From the NCBI GenBank assembly GCA_004346645.1, contig SMDA01000001.1, forward strand, positions 310,001 to 374,000: DNA of 64,000 bases, given 5' to 3'. Source of the stretch: Gulbenkiania mobilis. Its GTDB lineage: Bacteria; Pseudomonadota; Gammaproteobacteria; Burkholderiales; Chromobacteriaceae. Shown here one piece after another: positions 54,233 to 61,860 of the stretch. Position 1 is the stretch's first letter. The number at the start of each line of letters is the position of its first letter. A model generated the notes under the pieces. The model worked only from the letters and a program-made list of their open reading frames with translations. It was not told where the DNA came from and did not search any database. The position numbers were made by a program, and so were the translations under genes.

Positions 54233-55122
54233 AATTTCCTGATCTTGACCAACTCAACGACCAGATCCGCGCTTCGGAGGCCCGCATCGTGGCGCTGGAC
54301 GAGCGCCTAACGCTGGAAACAGCCAGCCTGCGTTCTCGCTTCCGGCTGCGCATTGCGCGCCAGTTGCGCATCGTGGGGGGGATGGCTGCCGGGGTGACGC
54401 TGCTGCAGCTTTTCCTCAAGAGCCGGGCACGCTACCGGGCCGAGCGGCGGCATGCTGCGGGGCCACTCGAAGCGCTGGTCTACAGCCTGGCACCGGTGCT
54501 GACTTCGTCACTAGGAAAGCACATGACTGCCCTGCTGCTGGCCTTTGGCGCGCCGGCTGCGGCCAACGCCGCCGCCCAGCTGGAAACAGTCAGCCATGTC
54601 GACCTGGAGCGTTATGCAGGTGAGTGGTACGAACTGGCGCGCTTTCCGATGCGCTTCGAGCGCAAGTGCGACCGGAACGTCACCGCGCACTACTTGCCGC
54701 TACCCGATGGCGGACTGCAGGTGCTCAACAGTTGCCGGCGGGCCGATGGCCGGCGCGAGGAAGCAACGGGCTATGCCTATGTGGCAGACGGGGCGACCAA
54801 CGCCAAGCTGAAGGTGACCTTCGTGCCCGACTGGCTGCACTGGGTGCCCTTTGTCTGGGCGGATTACTGGATCATCGACCTGGCCGATGACTACAGTACC
54901 GCGGTGGTGGCCACCCCCAAACGCGACTACCTGTGGTTGCTGTCCCGCACGCCGGAGGTCGCGCCAGAGGTCTACCAGCGGATGGTTAACGCTGCCGAGA
55001 TGAAAGGCTTCGATGTGTCCCGGCTGATCCGTACACCCCAGATCCACAGCCGGCCCGACCCGGCGCAGTCGCCAGCCGCGGCCGCAGCAGGGGCCGAGGT
55101 GGCTGCTGCCCAACCTGGCTGA
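54229..55122 (+). CDS. Lipocalin fused to a YqjK-like N-terminal region
   Basis: A 297-residue protein. Residues 1-100 are a charged helix, a basic patch and hydrophobic segments, in the place yqjK holds in E. coli yqjDEK. Residues about 115-265 are a bacterial lipocalin (Blc type): VDLERYAGEWYELARFP with the invariant G-x-W, then CDRNVTAHY and YWIIDLADDYSTAVVATP. Blc is normally a separate outer-membrane lipoprotein; no lipobox is seen here. An Ala-rich tail ends it. The fusion suggests envelope lipid handling tied to the stress operon. Confidence 0.82.
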   Translation: MKFPDLDQLNDQIRASEARIVALDERLTLETASLRSRFRLRIARQLRIVGGMAAGVTLLQLFLKSRARYRAERRHAAGPLEALVYSLAPVLTSSLGKHMTALLLAFGAPAAANAAAQLETVSHVDLERYAGEWYELARFPMRFERKCDRNVTAHYLPLPDGGLQVLNSCRRADGRREEATGYAYVADGATNAKLKVTFVPDWLHWVPFVWADYWIIDLADDYSTAVVATPKRDYLWLLSRTPEVAPEVYQRMVNAAEMKGFDVSRLIRTPQIHSRPDPAQSPAAAAAGAEVAAAQPG

Positions 55123-55143
55123 TCCCAACCGAAAAGGAGAACC

Positions 55144-55251
55144 ATGATGCGTCCCTGGATGAAAGGCATGGCCATGGCTGCTGCCACTTGGCTGGTCAAG
55201 CGCATGTGGGCCCGCTACCAGACCCGCGCCCGGCTGCGTCGCAGCCTCTGA
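55144..55251 (+). CDS. Short basic membrane peptide (35 residues)
   Basis: Begins MMRPWMKGMAMAAATWLVKR and continues with an Arg-rich end (RARLRRSL). AAAAGGAGAACC precedes the ATG at ideal spacing and it lies 21 bases after the lipocalin gene. One short hydrophobic stretch followed by a basic tail suggests a small membrane-associated protein. Not recognised. Confidence 0.55.
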   Translation: MMRPWMKGMAMAAATWLVKRMWARYQTRARLRRSL

Positions 55252-55297
55252 CGGGTCTGGCCCACCCGGCCGCAGGCCGGTGCCGGCAGCCCGTGGT

Positions 55298-55340
55298 TTC
55301 GGCCAACCTCTCTTCCCTCGCCGGGAGAGGGTTGGCCGAA
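55298..55340. terminator. Hairpin made of two inverted uptake-like elements (copies 19 and 20)
   Basis: TTCGGCCAACC (55298-55308) and GGTTGGCCGAA (55330-55340) pair, and the stem continues as TCTC/GAGA with one bulge around a short loop. No strong T-run. It ends the glsB operon, 32 bases before the DUF421 gene. Confidence 0.75.
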
Positions 55341-55371
55341 GTTGTGTCTGGACACACGATAAGGAAAAGCC

Positions 55372-55905
55372 ATGAACATGAACTGGCAGGAAATCATCGG
55401 GCTAAGCATGAGCCCCTGGGAGCTGGTGGTGCGCGGTACGCTGATGTACTGGTTTCTGTTCCTGATCTTCCGCTTTCTGTTGCGGCGGGATGTAGGGTCG
55501 GTGGCGATTGCCGACATCCTGCTGCTGGTCCTGATTGCCGATGCTTCGCAGAACGCAATGGCCGGCGAGTACAAGACCGTCAGCGACGGCATGGTGCTGG
55601 TGGGCACGATCGTGGGATGGAATCTGGCGCTGGACTGGCTGAGCTTCCGTTTTGCCGCTGTCCGGAAGATCGTAGAACCCCGTCCCCTGCTGCTCGTGGA
55701 CCGGGGGCGGCTGCAGCGGCACAACATGCGCCGGGAGTTCATTACCCGCGAAGAGCTGATGTCCAAGCTGCGCGAGAACGGTATCGAGAACCTCGCAGAG
55801 GTAAAGAAAGCCTACCTGGAAACCGATGGCGAGCTGAGTGTGATCGAAATGCAGCCGTCCAGCAGGAAAGGGGACCAGGGCACGGGCAAGCCCAAGGCGG
55901 TCTAG
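55372..55905 (+). CDS. DUF421 (YetF/YcaP-family) membrane protein
   Basis: A 177-residue protein with three membrane helices in the first 90 residues (LVVRGTLMYWFLFLIFRFLL; VAIADILLLVLIADASQNAM) and a cytoplasmic YetF domain (EPRPLLLVDRGRLQRHNM, FITREELMSKLRENGI). In Bacillus, YetF supports spore germination; in Gram-negatives it is linked loosely to stress. AAGGAAAAG precedes the start. Its stop is three bases from the convergent kinase stop. Confidence 0.9.
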   Translation: MNMNWQEIIGLSMSPWELVVRGTLMYWFLFLIFRFLLRRDVGSVAIADILLLVLIADASQNAMAGEYKTVSDGMVLVGTIVGWNLALDWLSFRFAAVRKIVEPRPLLLVDRGRLQRHNMRREFITREELMSKLRENGIENLAEVKKAYLETDGELSVIEMQPSSRKGDQGTGKPKAV

Positions 55906-55908
55906 GCC

Positions 55909-58605
55909 TCAGGCCAGGCCGCCCAGGTCGAGATAGGCAGCAAGCTGGCCGTAGTCCAGCGGCTTGACGAAATGGGCATCGAAGCCGGCCGCCAGTGCAC
56001 GGCGGCTGTCCTCCTCCTGCCCCCAGCCCGTCAGCGCCAGCAGCGTCATGTGGCGGCCGGCCGGCAGCTGTCGCAGCCGGCTACAGACCTCATAGCCGTT
56101 CAGGCCGGGCATACCGATATCCAGCAGGGCCAGGTCCGGTACAAAATCCACCGCTTTCTCCACCGCCTCGATGCCGTCGTGCGCCACCACTACCTGATGG
56201 CCGGCCAGCGACAGCAGCGTGGCCAGGCTCTCGGCCGCATCCACGTTATCGTCCGCCACGAGTACCCGCCGTCCGCTGGCAGGCAGCCCGGGCGTACTGC
56301 CCGAGGCCGTCTGCGGCGTCTGGGCAGGCAAGGCTTCCAGCAGAGGCAGGCGCACGGTGAAGGTGGCACCCTTGCCCACCCCCTCGCTGGCGGCCGATAC
56401 CGTGCCATCGTGCATGTGCACCAAGCGCTCCACCAGAGTCAGGCCGATGCCCAGGCCGGCATGGCCACGCTCGATCCGGTTGTCCACTTGGTAGAACATT
56501 TCGAACAGATGGGCCAGTTTGTCGGGCGGAATGCCGATACCGTTGTCGCGCACGCTGAACACCGCCTGGCCGGCCTCGCTGTAGACCGACACCGCGATGT
56601 GTCCACCGGCAGGGGTGTACTTGGCGGCATTGCTGATGAGGTTGCTGAAGATCTGCGTCAGACGCACCGGGTCGGCCTCCACCCACAGCGGCTGTTCGGG
56701 TAGCGTCAGCGCCAAGGTATGCTGCTGTTCCTCCAGCAGAGGGCCCAGCGCCTGCACCGCATGCTGGATAGTGTCGTCCAGCGACAGCCGCTCGCGGCGC
56801 AGCACCAGCTTGCCTTGCGTGATGCGCCCTACATCCAGCAGATCGTCGATCAGGCGTGCCATGTGGTCCACCTGCCGCGCTACCATCTGTCGCGCCCATG
56901 CCATCTCGGCTGGTAGGTCCTGCCGCAGGCGCAACACTTCCACCACATTGCGCAGCGGCGCGAGTGGGTTGCGCAGTTCATGGGCCAGGGTGGCCAGGAA
57001 TTCGTCCTTGCGCCGGTCGGCCTCCGCCAGCTGTTCCAGCTTTTCGCGCAGCGCGTTCTGCAGCCGGTAGGGTTCGGTTACATCCAGATAGGCCCCGACC
57101 GCACCCGTGGTTCGGCCAAGGTCGTCGGTCAGCGGCGCTGCGTAGCCCAGCAGCCGCACCGGGTCGCTCCCCGGCCGGCGGATCTCGAACGGCATGCCGC
57201 TGACTGTTTCCCCAGTACGGGCCGCGTACTGCATCGGCAGGTCTTCGGTGGCGATGGGCTGTCCGTCGTGCAGGATCTCCAGCGCATCGCGTATGGCCGG
57301 CTCCAGCGCCGAGTAGTTGCTCTGCTCGGGGCGTTGCAGCAGGTGCGCGAGCGCCCGGTTGCCATGGGCGTGGGCGCAGTGCGGGTCGTCGGAGTAGGCC
57401 AGTGGAATCGGCACGATGTTCAACACCGTCTCCAGCTGGTTCACCTTCTGCTGCAGGCGGCGGGTCAGCTCCTGAATGCGCAGTTCGCTTTCACGCTGGG
57501 CGGTGACATCCTTCAGAAAGCCCACCAGATGCGCGGGCCGGCGTGCATCGAAGTCGACGAAATGCCCTTCGCCTTGTATGTAGAGCAGGTGTCCTTGGGC
57601 ATGAAAGAGCCGAAAGGTAAGCCGGAAGGGCTCCTGGCGGGCAACCGCGTGATCGAGTTCCCGCCGGAAGACGAAGCGGTCGTCCGGGTGCAGCAGGGTC
57701 AGGAAGAGATCGATCGGCCCGCTCAGGCGCTCGGCCGCGTGGCCCAGCATGCCCAGACAGTTGCCGCCAAATACCACTTCACCCGTTTCCTGGTTGTAGT
57801 CGTAGAGCACATGGCCACTGGCCAACACCGCAGCCTCGTAGCGTTCCTTCCAGGCCCGCAGCGCGTCATCGAGCTGCTTGGTGCGAGTGATGTCCTGTGC
57901 ACCGCCATAGAAGCGCACCACTTTCTGGTGGCGATCGAAGATGGGACGTACCGAATAGTGCAGCCAGACCTCCTGCCCGTCACGGGTGAGGCTGCGCACC
58001 GTGTTGTCCACTGCTTCCCCGCGGTTGAGGCGCGCCACGTCGGCACGGGTGCGACCGTGGTCGGCAGGGTGGATCACCTTGAGCCAGCATTCGTCCTGCA
58101 CCAGGTCGTCGGTGCTATAGCCGAACAAGCGGTGAAAGCCTTCGGTGACCGCGTCCAGAAAGAACTCCCCCTGTGGCCCCGGGTGGGCGCTGAATGCAAA
58201 GTCGGTAGTCAGTCCGGCGATCGCGGCGTGGAACTGGTTGCTTTCCGCCAGGCGGCTGCGCTCCCGCTGCAGCTTGCGGCGCACCCGGTGCCAGCTTTCG
58301 CACACCACCGCCATCAGGATGCTTTCCAACAGGAAGAGGAAGAGGCTGATGCGCGCGTTGATTTCGGAAAAGTCGAAGGTATGGATTGGGGGAATGAAAA
58401 AGTACTTGGCCGCCACGGCACTGATCAGGCCGGCAAACAAAGCGGGCGCCCGACCGCCCAGCCAGCCTGCCACCAGTACCGGCAGCAGGAAGATGAGCAA
58501 AGGGGCGGTGGTGGCGAGGTGTTCATCCAGCACCTTGCGGATCAGGATCGCGGCACCGCAGGCCGCGATGCCCACGCCGTAAGCGCGCCATAAAGAATAT
58601 TTCAC
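55909..58605 (-). CDS. Hybrid histidine kinase with DUF4118 and PAS domains
   Basis: An 898-residue hybrid kinase. An N-terminal DUF4118 (KdpD-type) four-helix membrane domain (residues 8-110) is followed by three PAS regions (ADHGRTRADVARL, DLFLTLLHPDDRF and DPVRLLGYAAPL are within or near them), HisKA (TLAHELRNPLAPLRN), HATPase (VRDNGIGIPPDKL) and a receiver (VLVADDNVDAAES; LALLDIGMPGLNG). GTG 58605 follows GGAGG by seven bases. It faces the stress operon and is one of two candidates for input to the sigma-54 activator. Confidence 0.93.
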   Translation of the reverse strand: MKYSLWRAYGVGIAACGAAILIRKVLDEHLATTAPLLIFLLPVLVAGWLGGRAPALFAGLISAVAAKYFFIPPIHTFDFSEINARISLFLFLLESILMAVVCESWHRVRRKLQRERSRLAESNQFHAAIAGLTTDFAFSAHPGPQGEFFLDAVTEGFHRLFGYSTDDLVQDECWLKVIHPADHGRTRADVARLNRGEAVDNTVRSLTRDGQEVWLHYSVRPIFDRHQKVVRFYGGAQDITRTKQLDDALRAWKERYEAAVLASGHVLYDYNQETGEVVFGGNCLGMLGHAAERLSGPIDLFLTLLHPDDRFVFRRELDHAVARQEPFRLTFRLFHAQGHLLYIQGEGHFVDFDARRPAHLVGFLKDVTAQRESELRIQELTRRLQQKVNQLETVLNIVPIPLAYSDDPHCAHAHGNRALAHLLQRPEQSNYSALEPAIRDALEILHDGQPIATEDLPMQYAARTGETVSGMPFEIRRPGSDPVRLLGYAAPLTDDLGRTTGAVGAYLDVTEPYRLQNALREKLEQLAEADRRKDEFLATLAHELRNPLAPLRNVVEVLRLRQDLPAEMAWARQMVARQVDHMARLIDDLLDVGRITQGKLVLRRERLSLDDTIQHAVQALGPLLEEQQHTLALTLPEQPLWVEADPVRLTQIFSNLISNAAKYTPAGGHIAVSVYSEAGQAVFSVRDNGIGIPPDKLAHLFEMFYQVDNRIERGHAGLGIGLTLVERLVHMHDGTVSAASEGVGKGATFTVRLPLLEALPAQTPQTASGSTPGLPASGRRVLVADDNVDAAESLATLLSLAGHQVVVAHDGIEAVEKAVDFVPDLALLDIGMPGLNGYEVCSRLRQLPAGRHMTLLALTGWGQEEDSRRALAAGFDAHFVKPLDYGQLAAYLDLGGLA

Positions 58606-58749
58606 CCAGCCTCCAGAGAGTTCTCATCAGGACCAACACCGAGACGGACGAGTATAGCCACACCCTTTTTGCGAATACACACAGCGTGGTCGAGGGTATT
58701 GGAGCGGTATCCCCGGCGGCTTCGGCCAAGGTGGGCGGCTGTGAACCGG

Positions 58750-59625
58750 TCAGCGCCGCGCATTGCCGGGCGCGGGCGCAGGCTTGGGGCCGGCATGTTT
58801 CTGACTCCGCCTGGCCGGGCCCTTCAGGCTTTCCTTCAGGGCGCTCAGCAGGTCATCGGTGCCGGCATCGGCGAGCTCTGGGGCTTCCTCGGCGTCGGGA
58901 CTGGGGGGCTCGGGCATCAGTGAGTGGGTCTCGCCTGCCTCGATCTTGCTTTCGATGCGGGCCAGAAGATCGGCACGGTAGGTATCCACATAATCGGCGG
59001 GGGTGAAGCGGCGGGTCATGCGGCGTACCAGACGTGCCGCCGTGTCGAGCTCTTCGGCGGTCAGCCCGATGGCCGCGGCGTCGTCTTTGGGAACGTTCAG
59101 GTCGTCGCCCGGCAGTACTTCCTCATGAAAACGCAGGGTATTGAGCACCAGGGTATGGTCGCTCACCAGCACAGCGGCCAGATGCTGGCGCCCGTGGATC
59201 ACCACCCGTGCCAGCGCCACCCGGCCCGTCTTGCGCAAGGTCTCCCGCAGCAGGACATAGCCTTTCTCGCCCCGCTCGGCGGCTTCCAGAAAGTAGGGCG
59301 TATCGAAATAGATGGGGGAGATCTCCGCCAGCTTTGCAAAGCCCAGCAGTTCCACCGCCTGCGTGCCGTGCGGATGCGCTTGGCGGAAGTCTTCGTCCGA
59401 CAGCAGAACATAGTCGCCCGGCTCGTACTGATAGCCTTTCACGATGTCTTCGGGGGCCACCGGTTGTCCAGTGCGCTTGTTGATGCGCTGGTAGCCCACA
59501 GGGGCCATATCACGACGATCCAGCCAGTCGAAGTCCAGCGCCTGGTTGCGTGAGGCGGGGCGCAGGGCGACAGGGATGTTCAGGCGGCCCAAGGCAAGGG
59601 CGCCTTTCCAGAGGGGGCGGGTCAT
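58750..59625 (-). CDS. ku: Ku protein, non-homologous end joining
   Basis: A 291-residue bacterial Ku. RPLWKGALALGRLNIPVAL opens the beta-barrel core and RGEKGYVLLRETLRKTGRVALARVV is the conserved central helix-strand. The C-terminal tail is Ala/Pro-rich and basic, as in longer Ku proteins. Ku rings bind DNA ends and recruit LigD, which is not in this window. A weak sigma-54 promoter match lies 62 bases upstream. Confidence 0.95.
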   Translation of the reverse strand: MTRPLWKGALALGRLNIPVALRPASRNQALDFDWLDRRDMAPVGYQRINKRTGQPVAPEDIVKGYQYEPGDYVLLSDEDFRQAHPHGTQAVELLGFAKLAEISPIYFDTPYFLEAAERGEKGYVLLRETLRKTGRVALARVVIHGRQHLAAVLVSDHTLVLNTLRFHEEVLPGDDLNVPKDDAAAIGLTAEELDTAARLVRRMTRRFTPADYVDTYRADLLARIESKIEAGETHSLMPEPPSPDAEEAPELADAGTDDLLSALKESLKGPARRSQKHAGPKPAPAPGNARR

Positions 59626-59686
59626 GCGGGCTCCTGTATGGGGTGGCTAGCCATTGCCAGCGGAAGAGGACGGCTCCCGGGCTGCC

Positions 59687-59702
59687 AGCAAGGTCCATTC
59701 CC
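59687..59702 (-). promoter_or_regulatory. Weak sigma-54 promoter match upstream of ku
   Basis: Minus strand GGGAATG-gacc-TTGCT: the -12 half is perfect, the -24 half keeps GG, A and G; three mismatches. Confidence 0.4.
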
Positions 59703-59715
59703 GAGGCTGGCCATT

Positions 59716-59750
59716 AAAAACCGCCCCGGCCGGCGGGCGGCGGGGGCGGT
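59716..59750 (-). terminator. Terminator of the Gln-rich protein gene
   Basis: Minus strand ACCGCCCC / GGGGCGGT stem, then TTTTTA. Confidence 0.8.
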
Positions 59751-59772
59751 GCGTTCAAGCACGATCAAAAGA

Positions 59773-60069
59773 TCAGAGCTGTTGCTTGTTGCCGGAAGAG
59801 CGGCTGTCGGCGCCCATTTGCGGGGGCGCTTGGCGCTGATCCTGTGACTGACTGGCATCGGCATTCTGCTGCTGCCGGTTCAGCTGCCCGGCACTGTTGG
59901 CATTGGCGGTGTTGCCACCGGTGGATTTGTTGGCATTGGTGTTGCCGTTGCCCTGGCCGCTCTGGCCGGCGTATTGCTGGTGCTGCTGGCTATCGGGCTG
60001 CTGGCGCGAAGCCTGTTGCTGACTGTTCTGCTGCTGGCCTTGGGCATTCTGCGGATTCTGCTGGTTCAT
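59773..60069 (-). CDS. Gln/Asn-rich disordered protein (hydrophilin-like)
   Basis: A 98-residue, highly hydrophilic protein of Gln, Asn, Ser, Ala and Gly (MNQQNPQNAQGQQQNSQQQ at the start) with no hydrophobic core, Cys or Trp. The composition fits hydrophilins that protect against drying. ATG 60069 is chosen because GGAGAAG lies at ideal distance; an ATG eight codons upstream lacks a site. A sigma-54 promoter match precedes it. Confidence 0.78.
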   Translation of the reverse strand: MNQQNPQNAQGQQQNSQQQASRQQPDSQQHQQYAGQSGQGNGNTNANKSTGGNTANANSAGQLNRQQQNADASQSQDQRQAPPQMGADSRSSGNKQQL

Positions 60070-60153
60070 GCGCTTCTCCAAGTCATTGTTCATGACGGTT
60101 GTTGAAGGACTGGGAGGGTCGGAGGTTCGGCGCTCCCACCTGAGGTACAAGGC

Positions 60154-60169
60154 AGCAAGGTGGGTGCCC
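60154..60169 (-). promoter_or_regulatory. Sigma-54 promoter of the Gln-rich protein gene
   Basis: Minus strand GGGCACC-cacc-TTGCT, two mismatches to consensus, about 85 bases before the start. The 10-mer TAGGCGGCTT just upstream (60182-60191) recurs upstream of the site at 50702. Confidence 0.7.
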
Positions 60170-60324
60170 GCCACGCAGTAGAAGCCGCCTATCCGGACAC
60201 GGCGCTTTAATACAAAACTTTGTTAATAAAAGGATTTTGTTTTTCGTTTCTGGCGGGCACGACAAGGGAGGCGAACGCGGCGTTGGCAGCGGAACAGCCG
60301 GCAAGGTTTACAGGAAAGCTGGGC

Positions 60325-60340
60325 GGGCACGGCGCTTGCC
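60325..60340 (+). promoter_or_regulatory. Sigma-54 promoter of the PRC-barrel operon
   Basis: GGGCACG-gcgc-TTGCC: only the first base of the core departs from TGGCACG-N4-TTGC. About 73 bases before the start; the best match in the window. Confidence 0.75.
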
Positions 60341-60412
60341 GTCCTGTGGGGCAATGGCGGGGTGCTTTGGCCAACCCTGCACAACCGCAACGCCTGTTGA
60401 AGGAGCAAAACG

Positions 60413-61144
60413 ATGAAAGTGCAGACGATCCTGGCGCCGCTGGCGGCGGTAGTGGTCGCGCTGGGCTCGGGCAAGGTCGTGGCCGACACGGCCGATAGCT
60501 CCGATCTGCCGTCTACGCTGGATATGGCCGTACTGCATTTGGCGGCCGTTTCCGACTTCTATACCGGCCCTAAGCCGGATGGCGCCGACCTGGGCCAACC
60601 GGGACAGGGCAGCGCCGGGGGCGGGCTGGGCAGTGCATCGCGCGACGCATCTGGGACAGTGGACCGCACCAGCCGCGAAGGCGTCAACGACACCCGCAGC
60701 ACCACCGGCCCCTTGGCACCTGCCGAGACCGGTGTACCCGTCTCCCCCCCGCTGAATACGCCCCCGTTCCGACACGAAACCGACAGCCCGTACCAGCGCA
60801 TGGCGCTGGGCAACGGTACGCCCGGCCCGTATCGTGCCTCGCGCATCGTGGGCATGAAGGTGGTTTCGCCCGCCTCCGAGCGGCTGGGGTCCATCGAGGA
60901 TCTGGTGCTGGACCGTGAAGGCCGCGTGGCCTATGCGATCGTGTCGGTGGGCGGGATCTTCGGCATGGGCGACCGGTTGCGCGCCGTGCCCTGGAAGGCG
61001 CTGCGCTACCAAGCGGAGAACGGCCCCCACTTCGTGCTTAATGCCAGCCGTTCCGCGCTGGGCAAGGCGCCCGGTTTCAGTCCGCGCCATTGGCCCGACA
61101 TGCAGAGCCCGGGCTGGATCAACGAGAACCGCAAGTATTACTGA
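60413..61144 (+). CDS. Exported PRC-barrel domain protein
   Basis: A 243-residue protein with a signal peptide (1-24, cleavage near VVADT), a Gly/Ser/Pro-rich linker (50-125) and a PRC-barrel domain (about 140-215): ASRIVGMKVVSPASERLG, IEDLVLDREGRVAYAIVSVGG. PRC barrels are small beta-barrels in RNA processing, photosystem and stress proteins. First gene of a three-gene sigma-54-preceded operon. Role unknown. Confidence 0.85.
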   Translation: MKVQTILAPLAAVVVALGSGKVVADTADSSDLPSTLDMAVLHLAAVSDFYTGPKPDGADLGQPGQGSAGGGLGSASRDASGTVDRTSREGVNDTRSTTGPLAPAETGVPVSPPLNTPPFRHETDSPYQRMALGNGTPGPYRASRIVGMKVVSPASERLGSIEDLVLDREGRVAYAIVSVGGIFGMGDRLRAVPWKALRYQAENGPHFVLNASRSALGKAPGFSPRHWPDMQSPGWINENRKYY

Positions 61145-61185
61145 CCTGCGGCGCGCTGACGCGCCGGCAAACAAGGAGGACGACC

Positions 61186-61608
61186 ATGCATGAGCAACCC
61201 AATGCCGCCCCGGGCGCCGCCATCCGCATCAATTCCAGCGGCCCCGGCCCGCGCCTGATGACCGCCAACACGCTGGAAGGCAACGCCGTCATCAACCAGG
61301 CCGACGAAACGCTGGGCACGATCACCGACATCATGCTCGACGTGCCGCAGGGCCGGATTGCCTATGCGGTCATGACCTCCGGAAGTTTTCTCGGCATGGG
61401 CGGCAAGCTGTTCGCCCTGCCGTGGAACCTGCTGACGCTCGACACCGAGCGCAAGTGCTTCATCTGCGACATCGCCAAGGAAACCATCTCGAATGCCCCC
61501 GGCTTCGACAAGGACCATTGGCCTGATGTGGCAGAGCTGGGCTGGCAGCAGGATGTGCACAGCTATTACGGAACGCAACCTCACTGGGAGAAAAACAATC
61601 ATGCGTAG
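61186..61608 (+). CDS. PRC-barrel domain protein
   Basis: A 140-residue soluble PRC-barrel protein without signal peptide. TANTLEGNAVINQADETLG and IMLDVPQGRIAYAVMTSGS parallel the upstream protein, and both end in a similar PGF-x-x-HWPD motif, so the two arose by duplication. Strong ribosome-binding site AAGGAGG. The stop overlaps the next gene by eight bases. Confidence 0.87.
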   Translation: MHEQPNAAPGAAIRINSSGPGPRLMTANTLEGNAVINQADETLGTITDIMLDVPQGRIAYAVMTSGSFLGMGGKLFALPWNLLTLDTERKCFICDIAKETISNAPGFDKDHWPDVAELGWQQDVHSYYGTQPHWEKNNHA

Positions 61609-61810
61609 TCTTCTGATCGCCCTGACAGTCGGTTTCGTGGTCGGCACGGCCATGGTTTACAAACGTACCAGCGCAGGCCAAGGCATGCTGCGCCGCAAGC
61701 GCCAGCCTGTGCGTCAGCACGAGGAGGAGCGCTGGGAGGGCGAAGGCGGCCAGCCCACGCAGCCGGTTTACCCCGGCGAACATGTGGCCAACAATTTCCA
61801 GGCCCAGTAA
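61601..61810 (+). CDS. Small single-span membrane protein
   Basis: A 69-residue protein with one N-terminal membrane helix (LLIALTVGFVVGTAMVY), a basic stretch and an acidic, Gln/Pro-rich tail, probably facing the cytoplasm. It overlaps the PRC-barrel gene and closes the operon. Not recognised. Confidence 0.7.
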   Translation: MRSLLIALTVGFVVGTAMVYKRTSAGQGMLRRKRQPVRQHEEERWEGEGGQPTQPVYPGEHVANNFQAQ

Positions 61811-61829
61811 ACCCCTGCCATCAGGCTTT

Positions 61830-61859
61830 GGGGCCGGCACCACAGGGTGCCGGCCCCTT
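61830..61859. terminator. Bidirectional terminator
   Basis: GGGGCCGGCACC / GGTGCCGGCCCC with an ACAG loop, between the PRC operon and the antiporter gene; T-run short. Confidence 0.7.
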
Positions 61860-61860
61860 G

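Larger units (their letters stand above)
60070..60412. other. Divergent promoter region with an AT-rich centre
   Basis: 343 bases without a gene between the Gln-rich protein and the PRC-barrel operon. It holds two divergent sigma-54 sites and, at about 60208-60245, a strongly AT-rich tract suitable for DNA bending (IHF-like), as expected for enhancer-dependent promoters. Confidence 0.6.
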
